From Prevotella sp. P2-180 (GTDB lineage Bacteria > Bacteroidota > Bacteroidia > Bacteroidales > Bacteroidaceae), in assembly GCF_002251435.1 (NCBI RefSeq), contig NZ_NPJI01000002.1:1-64000 (forward strand): 64,000 bases of DNA. The letters are read 5' to 3'. Made by a program: the position numbers and the translations under genes. The notes under the pieces are model-generated. The model saw only the letters and a list, made by a program, of their open reading frames with translations. It had not been told where the DNA came from and did not search any database. This document shows, in pieces, positions 7,552 to 14,949 of this stretch (position 1 is the first letter of the stretch; each line of letters begins with the position of its first letter).

Positions 7552-9631
7552 CTTCTTTAACTCCCTATTAATAATAATCTTCCTCCTCCTCTTCTCCTGC
7601 TCCGACGACAACAACATCGCCACCGACAGTCCTGAGGTCATCTCCAACCGCGAGGTGAAAATAGCCGTGGTGCTCAAGAAGGGCGACCGCCAGGAGCGCG
7701 TGCAGCGCATACTCGACATGGCACGCGAGAACATCACAATGGCAAGGGGTGGGGTAGTGCCATCCTACGAATACTACGACGAGGACACCACTGCCCTCGC
7801 TTCCTTGGCCGTGGAACTTGCCACGCGCCAGGACATAGCAGCCGTGGTGGGTTGCTATGACGACCAGCACACCAAGACGCTCGCCTACGAGTGCGCCAAG
7901 ACCGACAAGACCATGTTCACCTTCAACACCTCGCAGGAGCTGGCGCGCATCTTCGGTCAACACGGCAACTACTGGGGACTCTCCGAGAGTGACATCACGC
8001 AGTGCGAGATACTGCTCTCGCTCATGGCTGATGGAGGGGTTCAATTTGATGTAGCCCTGCTTGCCTGCGACAACGACTACGGACAGACCTTCGTGGATTG
8101 GTTTGCCTTCCAGGCAGCCGAGATGGGACTTAATCCCGTGGGCCTTGCCACATATAAGGACAAGTCGGAAATCCCCGATGCCTATCTCAAGGCGTGCGCC
8201 AATAATCCGATCTTGACATTATGCGTGCCAAACAATGCCGAGGAGGCTTCCATCATGTACGAATGTACCAAGATGGACAACTTCTCCCATTTCTCTGTAC
8301 CTTTCTTCACCGACCGTGCCTACGAGCCCGCCATGCTGAAGAACGAGGGACTTGTGGGACTCAACCTTGTGGCTGACCCCGCTTCGGGCTTTGGCGTGGT
8401 GTATAAATCTCGCTTCGGCGAGGCTCCCATCCATGGCGATGCCGAGCTGTATGATGCCATCATGCTCACCTGTCTTGCAAGCCGTTATGACGAAGTGCAT
8501 AATCTCGACAACCTCAACTATGCCGTCGGCACCCTGCTCTACTACCACTCCGACAGTCAGGGCGGATGGATGTCGGGCAACATGAAGCAGGCTTTCGAGA
8601 CGATTGCCGAGGGCGGTGTACCCGAGGTGAGCGGTGCCGTGGGCAAGCTCGATTTCGATCCCAAGAACTACACGCTCATCACCCATTCCACCTACGACTT
8701 CTGGATGGTGTATGAGGGACAGTTCCTCTCGCTCAACTATATGAAGCGTTCCGAGGACGAGCACTCCTCGTCTCCCATAGTCAGCTGGGAATGGAACAAG
8801 ACCTACCAGCAGCAGTTCGACGAGCACATGTCCGACATTGGCTATCCTGCCCTCACGGGCAACAAGGCGGTCATCATTGCCGGTTCGGGCGGTTGGGAGA
8901 ACTACCGTTTCCAGGCCGATGCGCTCGAATACTACCAGATGCTCCGCAATTCGGGCTATAGCGACGACGACATCATACTCATCATGGCTGACGACCTCGC
9001 GCAGAACGCCAACAATCCCGAGAAGGGAGTGGTGCGCCGCTCGGTGGATGGAGACAACCTGTATAAGAACGTTGTCGTTGACTACCGCCTTGAGGACATC
9101 ACCTACAACGACCTTGCCGTCATCTTCTCGGGCAAGGCGGACGCTGCCCACCCCGAAGTGCTCGACAGTGGCGCAGGCGACAACGTGCTCTTCTTCTGGA
9201 GTAGTCACGGCACGCAGGCAGGACTTGCCCTTGGCGACATCGACCTTGTGTCGGGTAAGCAGATGGCGCGCATACTGCAGAAGATGAGCGACGAGCAGCG
9301 GTTCCGCAAGATGATGTGGATAGTTGAGGCATGCTATTCAGGCGGAGTGGCAAAGGAGTGCGAGGGCATTCCCGGACTGCTCGTGATGACGGCAGCCAAT
9401 GCCAACGAGTCGTCGAAGGCCGACCTGTGGTATGCCCCCTATAATGTCTATCTTACCAACCGCTTCACTTCGTCCATCATCTCCCGTCTGTATTCCGACC
9501 CTGCGACATCTCTCCGCGACCTCTACAACGTGGCGTTCACAGGAACTCTCGGTTCGCACGTCACGATATACAATGCCGACAACTACGGAAACCTCTATCA
9601 GAACACAATGAGGGAATTCTTGGGGAAGTAG
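7535..9631 (+). CDS. Lipoprotein fusing a periplasmic-binding domain to a legumain-like C13 cysteine protease
   Basis: 698 residues. Signal peptide with lipidated Cys at 22. Residues about 40-405 look like a type-I periplasmic binding fold (LivJ-like). Residues about 441-645 match the legumain/C13 family: NYRFQAD at 456-462, SSHG with the catalytic His at 558, EACYSG with the catalytic Cys at 600, and TAANANESS at 619-627. All are familiar from asparaginyl endopeptidase and GPI-transamidase subunits. Both catalytic residues are present, so an active protease is likely. It would sit in the periplasm or on the cell surface. The fusion suggests ligand-gated proteolysis, which is inference. It is the last gene of the three-lipoprotein operon. 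Confidence 0.8.
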   Translation: MKRASNFFNSLLIIIFLLLFSCSDDNNIATDSPEVISNREVKIAVVLKKGDRQERVQRILDMARENITMARGGVVPSYEYYDEDTTALASLAVELATRQDIAAVVGCYDDQHTKTLAYECAKTDKTMFTFNTSQELARIFGQHGNYWGLSESDITQCEILLSLMADGGVQFDVALLACDNDYGQTFVDWFAFQAAEMGLNPVGLATYKDKSEIPDAYLKACANNPILTLCVPNNAEEASIMYECTKMDNFSHFSVPFFTDRAYEPAMLKNEGLVGLNLVADPASGFGVVYKSRFGEAPIHGDAELYDAIMLTCLASRYDEVHNLDNLNYAVGTLLYYHSDSQGGWMSGNMKQAFETIAEGGVPEVSGAVGKLDFDPKNYTLITHSTYDFWMVYEGQFLSLNYMKRSEDEHSSSPIVSWEWNKTYQQQFDEHMSDIGYPALTGNKAVIIAGSGGWENYRFQADALEYYQMLRNSGYSDDDIILIMADDLAQNANNPEKGVVRRSVDGDNLYKNVVVDYRLEDITYNDLAVIFSGKADAAHPEVLDSGAGDNVLFFWSSHGTQAGLALGDIDLVSGKQMARILQKMSDEQRFRKMMWIVEACYSGGVAKECEGIPGLLVMTAANANESSKADLWYAPYNVYLTNRFTSSIISRLYSDPATSLRDLYNVAFTGTLGSHVTIYNADNYGNLYQNTMREFLGK

Positions 9632-9763
9632 GAATTAGGGATTAGGTCACTTCAGTACGTAGGTTCGTTATTTGTCGCGAATCAGTGGTACCTGTCCCTA
9701 TGCCCCGTTCCGTTTACGTGCTCTTTCGTCACATTTTTGTATATTTGGGGCCTATTATTAACA

Positions 9764-9793
9764 GGACAGGGGACAGGTCACTGTCCCCTGTCC
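9764..9793. repeat. REP-like palindrome, copy 1
   Basis: Perfect 13-base arms (9764-9776 and 9781-9793) around GTCA, with core GACAGGTCACTGTC. It is in the gene-free interval 9632-9976, which otherwise holds no feature I can support. Near-identical copies occur at 10360, 12136, 13393 and 13584. Confidence 0.85.
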
Positions 9794-9976
9794 CCAATGA
9801 AATATAATAAGGAATACTCATCACCATCTAAACTTATATTCATACTTTATCCTTTTCTCTTGACTCCCAAGTCAGAACATATTTTTCTGTTCCCAAAAAT
9901 AATGTGAAAAGTTTGGAAGTAATTGTTTTTTTTCGTATCTTCGCAGCGTTTTTCAATAAAAAGAAAGGGGAACGAT

Positions 9977-10414
9977 ATGCAGATAAACATCGACGAGTTT
10001 AACGCACTTATCGACAAGAGACTGGAAATGTCGGAGGAGATATGTGCACTAAGAAGCAAGCTACAGCGTGCGGAGGAGGAAATCTTAATGCTGAAAGAGG
10101 TCAAGGTAGAGCAGGACAGGATTGTGGAGGAACTGAAGCAGGAACTGGAGAAGAAAGAGGCGCGGATAATGGAACTGACAGACATTATTGCTAAATCGAC
10201 ACAAAACGTGAACGTCTTTGCCGTAATAACCGACAAAAACATGTTACCCTTGGCTCTTGAGAAGTTTGACAGGACATTTCACGGCCTGCCCGAGGACTTG
10301 CAGTTGGCAACGGCAGGCGTGGTGATGAAGTCGCTGCCCACTGAACTGCCTCCCGGAGAGGACAGGGGACAGGTCGCTGTCCCGCAGGAAAAAGGAAAAA
10401 ACGGACTTACATAA
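9977..10414 (+). CDS. Coiled-coil protein of unknown function
   Basis: About 145 residues from the ATG at 9977, which has the purine-rich AAAGGGGAA just before it; upstream starts lack this. Residues about 20-70 form a charged heptad-rich coiled coil. A short globular part follows (FAVITDKNMLPLALEKFDR). The last 18 or so residues are encoded by a copy of the palindromic repeat found throughout this region, so the original C terminus was probably different. Not recognised; no signal peptide or membrane segment. Confidence 0.6.
   Translation: MQINIDEFNALIDKRLEMSEEICALRSKLQRAEEEILMLKEVKVEQDRIVEELKQELEKKEARIMELTDIIAKSTQNVNVFAVITDKNMLPLALEKFDRTFHGLPEDLQLATAGVVMKSLPTELPPGEDRGQVAVPQEKGKNGLT
10360..10388. 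repeat. REP-like palindrome, copy 2, inside a coding end
   Basis: Same GGACAGGGGACAGGT start as copy 1, but with GTCG in the loop. It lies within the 3' coding part of the coiled-coil gene and supplies its last residues. Confidence 0.8.
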
Positions 10415-10498
10415 AGTAAAGTCCCTACAAGCAGAAACATAAATAACAATACGCTAACACCCGACCTCGTGGCTGAAATATGTGTCGGGAAAAATATT

Positions 10499-12094
10499 AT
10501 GAATAAAAGATTTACTGCATTAATGACAACGCTCATCCTTAGCGTTTTATTCTCAATCTCTGCATCCGCAGATGTTGTTGAGGTAGATGGAATTTACTAT
10601 GACATTTCTGAAACAACCGCCACAGTGACGGACGGCGACAATGAATATTCAGGTGACATAGTGATTCCCGAATCTATTACTTATAATGGTTCAAAATATT
10701 CCGTAACAAGTATTGGAGAAATGGCTTTTTATGATTGTACCAGCTTGACATCAATCACGATTCCTAATTCCGTGACAAGTATTGGAGAATCTGCTTTCGA
10801 TGGATGCATCGGCCTCACCTCAGTCACGATTCCTAATTCCGTGACAAGTATTGGAGCTTGGGCTTTCTCTGATTGCAGCAGCTTGACATCAATCACGATT
10901 CCTAATTCTATAACAATTATTGAAAAGAGGGTTTTTAACGGTTGCAGCGGACTCACCTCTATCACGATTCCTAATTCCGTGACAAGTATTGGAGGATCTG
11001 CTTTCGGAGGATGCAGCGGCTTGACATCAATCACAATCCCGAATTCTGTAACAAGTATTGGAGATTATGCTTTCTGGGATTGCTACGGCTTGACATCAAT
11101 CACCATCCCGAATTCTGTAACAAGTATTGGAGATTTTGTTTTCAGTTACTGTACAGGCTTGACATCAATCACCATCCCGAATTCAGTAACAAGTATTGGT
11201 GATGGCGCTTTCTCTGGTTGTTCGGGCTTAACATCTATCACCATCCCGAATTCTGTAACAAGTATTGGAGAGTTGGCTTTCGATGAATGTTCAGGCTTGA
11301 CATCAATCACAATCCCGAATTCTGTAACTAGTATTGGAGATTACGTATTGAACCGTTGTGATGGAATAAAAAATACGATAATTGTAAATGATTTGTTTGT
11401 ATATTTGCCAAAAACATATACTGGCCATTATTCTATTCCAGAAAATATTACAAAAATTATAGGAGGTGCTTTCGATGATTGTTCTGGCTTGACATCAGTC
11501 ACAATCCCAAATTCCGTGACAAGTATTGGAAGTCATGCTTTCTTTTACTGCAGCGGCTTGACATCAGTCACAATCCCGAATTCCGTGACAAGTATTGGAG
11601 ATTGGGCTTTCTCTGAATGCAGCGGCTTGACATCAGTCACAATCCCGAATTCCGTGACAAGTATTGGAGATTGGGCTTTCGATTGTTGTGATAATTTAAA
11701 AAACGTTTATTGTTACTCAGAGGAAGTTCCATCAACTAATGTTTGGATTTTCAATGGAACATATATAGAAAATGCAACACTTCACGTTCCTGCATCTGCA
11801 ATCGAGGCTTATAAAACAACAGCTCCTTGGAGCGACTTTGGAACGATTAAGGCTATCGAAGAAACCGTAGGTATTGAATCTGTAGAAGCCCGTGGCATCG
11901 CCATCCACTCTGCCGGTGGTTTCATCTACATCTACGGCCTCGACAACAACGAGAAGGTCAGCTTCTATGGCATAGATGGCAAAGCCCTCGGCTCCGCCAC
12001 CGCCATCAACGGCACAACATCCTTCGCCGCGCAATCCAGCTCTATCGTAGTCGCCAAGATTGGCAAGGAAAACATAAAAATCGCAGTGAAATAA
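10499..12094 (+). CDS. BspA-like leucine-rich repeat secreted protein
   Basis: 531 residues from the ATG at 10499. A signal peptide (about 1-24) is followed by roughly 14 units of a 23-residue BspA/LRR_5 repeat of the form [21 protein letters not shown], interrupted once by a 45-residue linker. After the repeats come IETVGIES-like spacer residues and a beta-rich C-terminal domain ending [12 protein letters not shown], similar to C-terminal secretion signals of Prevotella surface proteins. BspA-type proteins act in adhesion to host matrix or other bacteria. The repeat codons are extraordinarily uniform, which suggests recent duplication or gene conversion. A truncated relative is at 54257. Confidence 0.85.
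   Translation: MNKRFTALMTTLILSVLFSISASADVVEVDGIYYDISETTATVTDGDNEYSGDIVIPESITYNGSKYSVTSIGEMAFYDCTSLTSITIPNSVTSIGESAFDGCIGLTSVTIPNSVTSIGAWAFSDCSSLTSITIPNSITIIEKRVFNGCSGLTSITIPNSVTSIGGSAFGGCSGLTSITIPNSVTSIGDYAFWDCYGLTSITIPNSVTSIGDFVFSYCTGLTSITIPNSVTSIGDGAFSGCSGLTSITIPNSVTSIGELAFDECSGLTSITIPNSVTSIGDYVLNRCDGIKNTIIVNDLFVYLPKTYTGHYSIPENITKIIGGAFDDCSGLTSVTIPNSVTSIGSHAFFYCSGLTSVTIPNSVTSIGDWAFSECSGLTSVTIPNSVTSIGDWAFDCCDNLKNVYCYSEEVPSTNVWIFNGTYIENATLHVPASAIEAYKTTAPWSDFGTIKAIEETVGIESVEARGIAIHSAGGFIYIYGLDNNEKVSFYGIDGKALGSATAINGTTSFAAQSSSIVVAKIGKENIKIAVK
10735..11690 (+). repeat. 69-bp tandem repeats of the BspA gene
   Basis: Two blocks (about 10735-11345 and 11478-11690) of 69-base units, separated by a unique linker. 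The units carry long stretches with identical bases, including third codon positions. This makes the locus prone to copy-number change. Confidence 0.85.
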
Positions 12095-12135
12095 CATCCG
12101 CATAGATACCCATCCGCTGTAGAAACAGACAGGAA

Positions 12136-12160
12136 GGGGACAGGTCACTGTCCCGCAGGA
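12136..12160. repeat. REP-like palindrome, copy 3
   Basis: GGGGACAGGTCACTGTCCC with flanks matching copy 2 (CGCAGGA). A weaker, diverged relative follows at 12206-12229. The interval 12095-12369 holds no convincing gene. Confidence 0.8.
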
Positions 12161-12369
12161 ATATTCAAAAATATAATCTCAAATGTTACAAAAAATGAGG
12201 AGGCAGGACACGGACTTGTCCCCTGTCCCTCCCAATGTCATTGGAAATCATCGGAAGGAGCCATTGGCTCACCGGAATGAAACCCGCACCAAAGGTACGA
12301 ATGATATACGAAAAGAGAAAACTTTTAGAGGATATTTTTCTCAGAAGAGCATAATTTTAACACTTCCCC

Positions 12370-12400
12370 TTTGATAATTCATAAAAAAGCAGTATATTTG
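12370..12400 (+). promoter_or_regulatory. Promoter of the DUF3791/DUF3990 cassette
   Basis: TTTG at 12370-12373, a 19-base spacer and TATATTTG at 12393-12400 match the phylum's consensus. The first gene starts 20 bases downstream. Confidence 0.7.
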
Positions 12401-12420
12401 CAGCGAAAAATATTATATAT

Positions 12421-12657
12421 ATGATAGAACAAAATATTCATAATAATGAAGCTGAAAAAGTACATTTTGCAGTGATGGCAATAGGAGCCGCTGCTGACCT
12501 AATGGGGATTACCCCTTCGGAAATGCACAATCGCCTTGATAAGGTGGGGCTTGTCAAGAACCTACTCTTTGATTTATATGATGTAGAACACACCCAAAGT
12601 TTGGAGTATGTGGCAGAGGATGTTGTTGAAGCTCTAAATAATTGGGAAAAAACATAA
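12421..12657 (+). CDS. DUF3791 domain protein
   Basis: 78 residues, single domain. The pattern of FAVMAIGAAADLMGITPSEM and a C-terminal helix with SLEYVAEDVVEALNNW matches DUF3791 as I know it. Members are found next to DUF3990 genes. It is the first gene of a three-gene cassette; together with the third gene it flanks the ADP-ribosyltransferase-like protein, which makes an antitoxin-like partner role plausible. Confidence 0.7.
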   Translation: MIEQNIHNNEAEKVHFAVMAIGAAADLMGITPSEMHNRLDKVGLVKNLLFDLYDVEHTQSLEYVAEDVVEALNNWEKT

Positions 12658-12671
12658 TAATTCTTATTCTT

Positions 12672-13163
12672 ATGATACTGTTTCATGGTTCAATACTTAA
12701 AATAGAACGTCCGCTTGCTCATGTCGGCAGAGAGCACCTTGACTTTGGACGTGGGTTTTATCTAACCAAAATTGAAGAACAGGCTTATGGATGGGCAAAG
12801 AAAGTCAAAATTATTAAGAAATCCAATACAGCCATAATAAACATATTTGATTTTGACTATCAAACCACCATAAATGCCGGGTACAAATTTCTTTGCATGG
12901 ACGAATATAACAAAGAATGGCTGGATTTTATAACTAATAGTCGCAAAGGACTAAAACCATGGAGTGGGTATGATTTTATCGAAGGAGGCGTGGCAAATGA
13001 CAGAGTTATTGACACTGTTGAGGACTATATGATTGGGAGAATTACCGCAGAACAGGCATTAGGACAACTTAAATATGCAAAACCTAATCATCAAATTTGT
13101 ATTCTCAATCAAGAGATAATAGACAAATATCTCAAGTTCATCGGATCAAAAGAATTAATATAA
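12672..13163 (+). CDS. DUF3990 domain protein, ADP-ribosyltransferase-like putative toxin
   Basis: 163 residues from the ATG at 12672; the frame is open earlier, but the family N terminus is LFHGS. The DUF3990 pattern is clear: LFHGSILKIERP at the start, then DFGRGFYLT with EQAYGWA, NDRVIDTVEDYMIGRITAEQAL and the closing KYLKFIGS. The His and Tyr of the first two motifs and a later Glu correspond to the H-Y-E triad of ADP-ribosyltransferases. Function as a toxin is inference from the fold and the neighbours. No signal peptide. Confidence 0.75.
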   Translation: MILFHGSILKIERPLAHVGREHLDFGRGFYLTKIEEQAYGWAKKVKIIKKSNTAIINIFDFDYQTTINAGYKFLCMDEYNKEWLDFITNSRKGLKPWSGYDFIEGGVANDRVIDTVEDYMIGRITAEQALGQLKYAKPNHQICILNQEIIDKYLKFIGSKELI

Positions 13164-13179
13164 AAAGGAGGATTTTGCA

Positions 13180-13380
13180 ATGAGAAAAGATGTACTTTGG
13201 AGAAAAACAGGAAGAATCATCATGATGTTGTCCGAAGAACTTGACATATCTCCAGCAAGGGCACTGAACCTGTTTTACAACTCGGAAACGTGCAAGCAAC
13301 TCAGCGATGACAGGATTGAATTGTATCTTATGAGCGACAAATATATTGTCGATAACATAATAAATGAAATAAAAACGTGA
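13180..13380 (+). CDS. Second DUF3791-type small protein
   Basis: 66 residues. It resembles DUF3791: a basic start, IIMMLSEELDISPARALNLF, then a helix and LYLMSDKYIVDNIINE. A strong Shine-Dalgarno (AAAAGGAGG, rare in this phylum) lies a few bases before the ATG, so it may be made in larger amounts than its neighbours, as expected of an antitoxin. It is separated from the DUF3990 gene by 16 bases. The REP-like copies at 13393 and 13584 follow. Confidence 0.65.
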   Translation: MRKDVLWRKTGRIIMMLSEELDISPARALNLFYNSETCKQLSDDRIELYLMSDKYIVDNIINEIKT

Positions 13381-13392
13381 TATTTGCAGAAC

Positions 13393-13418
13393 AGGACAGG
13401 GGACAGGTCACTGTCCGT
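13393..13418. repeat. REP-like palindrome, copy 4
   Basis: GGACAGGGGACAGGTCACTG followed by TCC, directly after the DUF3791 gene. With copy 5 it brackets a 165-base unique piece (13419-13583) in which I see no gene. Confidence 0.8.
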
Positions 13419-13583
13419 GTGCCACGAGGCGCACATCTATATATAAAGGGTTGGCTACCTTCCATATAAGATGTAGCCGTAACTGCCAATGAGATGAGAG
13501 AAGGTCTCTCGGTGTCGGTGTGCAGGCACTGGCATCAAACCCTCTGCAAGCTGCTGCAGTCGGAAACGTTGCGTTAATCCGAG

Positions 13584-13611
13584 AGGACAGGGGACAGGTC
13601 ACTGTCCTGTC
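13584..13611. repeat. REP-like palindrome, copy 5
   Basis: GAGGACAGGGGACAGGTCAC followed by TGTCCTGT. Same orientation as copy 4. Confidence 0.8.
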
Positions 13612-13752
13612 ATAGGTTTGCTGTCAAACAACTCTTTTCGGGATGCAAAAATATAATAATAATACGAAACAGCAAGGACTTTTAGCAACTTTTTACGGTT
13701 AATTTTCTATAATTATATAATGTGGTTTAATCGTAATCGCAGAAAAAAAAAG

Positions 13753-13818
13753 TATTTTTGTAGGCAAGAATCGTATAAAAACAAGACCCGATAGCTTGAC
13801 GAATCAGAGGCTACCGGG
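13753..13818 (+). promoter_or_regulatory. Promoter -7 box and leader hairpin of the Abi-like gene
   Basis: TATTTTTG at 13753-13760 fits the -7 box. Starting about 27 bases later, CCCGATAGC (13787-13795) can pair with GCTACCGGG (13810-13818) around a 14-base loop in the untranslated leader. The hairpin is followed by an unstructured stretch up to the start at 13879, so it may regulate expression rather than terminate. Confidence 0.45.
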
Positions 13819-13878
13819 AATCAACGCTACAAAGATAGTGTTTTTTCTTGATACAACCAAGTAAATGAACGAATTTTT

Positions 13879-14574
13879 ATGGAATATTTAGAATTTGAAA
13901 GAATCTTGTCTGCCAAGCGAATGCAGAGATATAAGGATGCTGCGAATGGTGACACTCGCAAGGCTATGGCTTTGTATCGCTACAACTTACGTCTGTCGCA
14001 GGAAATGTTTACAATAGTCAGCTGCTTTGAAGTGGCATTGCGTAATGCAATTGATGGTCTTTTGGTGACGAACTTGGGAGAGAATTGGCTGAAAGATTCT
14101 GTTCAAATCAATGGAATATTCACCAACGGTCGCATGAACGAGACAAGAAAAATAATAGAAAAAGCATGCAACCGATTGGATAGACAAGGCATATACTCAC
14201 ATTCCAAACTGATAGCTGAAATGGAATTCGGAGTATGGAAATATATGTATTCCTCTCTACAATATCGTGCGACAGGGCAATGTCTGTTAAGGGCATTCCC
14301 AAACAAACCCCGTTCATCGGCTGCCATTCAATACAATAACACCTATATATTCAATGAACTTGACAAGGTGAACAGTTTGAGAAACAGAATTGCGCACCAT
14401 GAACCTATCTGTTTCAGACTTCATACATCGGAAATAGATACAAGTTACATCGTTAATGAATACCAGAAAATTCAGACATTATTCTCTTGGATGGGAATAG
14501 ATTCTCGTTCAATGTTATATGGACTCGACCATGTGCAGAGTGTCTGTGCCAAGATTAACAGTTTAAAAAAGTAA
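13879..14574 (+). CDS. Abi-like protein with HEPN RNase motif
   Basis: 231 residues. It matches the Abi-like family (PF07751): an all-helical protein starting with a YLEFERILS-type helix, SCFEVALRNAIDG at 48-60, EMEFGVWKYMYSSL in the middle and SLRNRIAHHEP at 166-176. The last contains the RNxxxH signature of HEPN ribonucleases (Arg168, Asn169, His173). Family members take part in abortive infection against phages. It stands alone with its own promoter in an accessory region next to a toxin-like cassette. Specificity cannot be told from the sequence. Confidence 0.8.
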   Translation: MEYLEFERILSAKRMQRYKDAANGDTRKAMALYRYNLRLSQEMFTIVSCFEVALRNAIDGLLVTNLGENWLKDSVQINGIFTNGRMNETRKIIEKACNRLDRQGIYSHSKLIAEMEFGVWKYMYSSLQYRATGQCLLRAFPNKPRSSAAIQYNNTYIFNELDKVNSLRNRIAHHEPICFRLHTSEIDTSYIVNEYQKIQTLFSWMGIDSRSMLYGLDHVQSVCAKINSLKK

Positions 14575-14855
14575 TATTCAGAATAGCTTATCGCAAGTTC
14601 AACATAGAACTGCAATTTTCTGGTAGATGAGAATAAATAATCTAATACCAGAAAACACCGAGGGGTTTGGGGGCGAGAAGCCCCCATCAGAAGAAAATTC
14701 AACTAGCAATGCTAAAAAAATAAAAAGGGAGACCGCTGTCTCCCAAAGATTAATTAATTTTGCATTGCTTATGTACAAACAATTAACCGCGGATGCTCTC
14801 TTTCTAACATTAGCGTTAATAAAACACAATTTTGAGAAAATATTACTTCATATTA
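14575..14855. other. Gene-free interval with several hairpins
   Basis: There is no convincing gene. Visible structures are a 10-base inverted repeat (TTTTCTGGTA with TACCAGAAAA), a GC hairpin GGGGGCGAGAAGCCCCC, and GGGAGACCGCTGTCTCCC. The last is flanked by GCAATGC at 14706 and GCATTGC at 14762. A TAATTTTG box occurs at 14755-14762. Some of these could end the Abi transcript. Confidence 0.4.
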
Positions 14856-14885
14856 TTGGAATGTAAAATAAAAGTTGTATCTTTG
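14856..14885 (+). promoter_or_regulatory. Promoter of the alpha-2-macroglobulin operon
   Basis: TTG at 14856-14858 and TATCTTTG at 14878-14885 with a 19-base spacer. It lies over the TTG codon at 14875 that the longest frame would use, which supports the later ATG as true start. Confidence 0.75.
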
Positions 14886-14949
14886 TAGTAATAATGGTGC
14901 AAGACACATGAAACCTGTACTGTTTATTCGTATAAGTTATTTAATAATT

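Noticed and set aside
8219-9208. 329-residue minus-strand ORF over the protease fusion
   Set aside because: Antisense shadow of the C13/binding-protein gene, with Val/His-rich composition and no motif.
10735-11690. Possible CRISPR array
   Set aside because: Repeats are contiguous 69-base coding units without spacers, and encode a BspA-type repeat protein.
12183-12374. 63-residue ORF between the BspA gene and the DUF3791 cassette
   Set aside because: Begins within a diverged palindromic repeat and has no protein-like features.
14627-14866. 79-residue ORF before the alpha-2-macroglobulin operon
   Set aside because: It crosses several hairpins and lacks a plausible start signal or motif.
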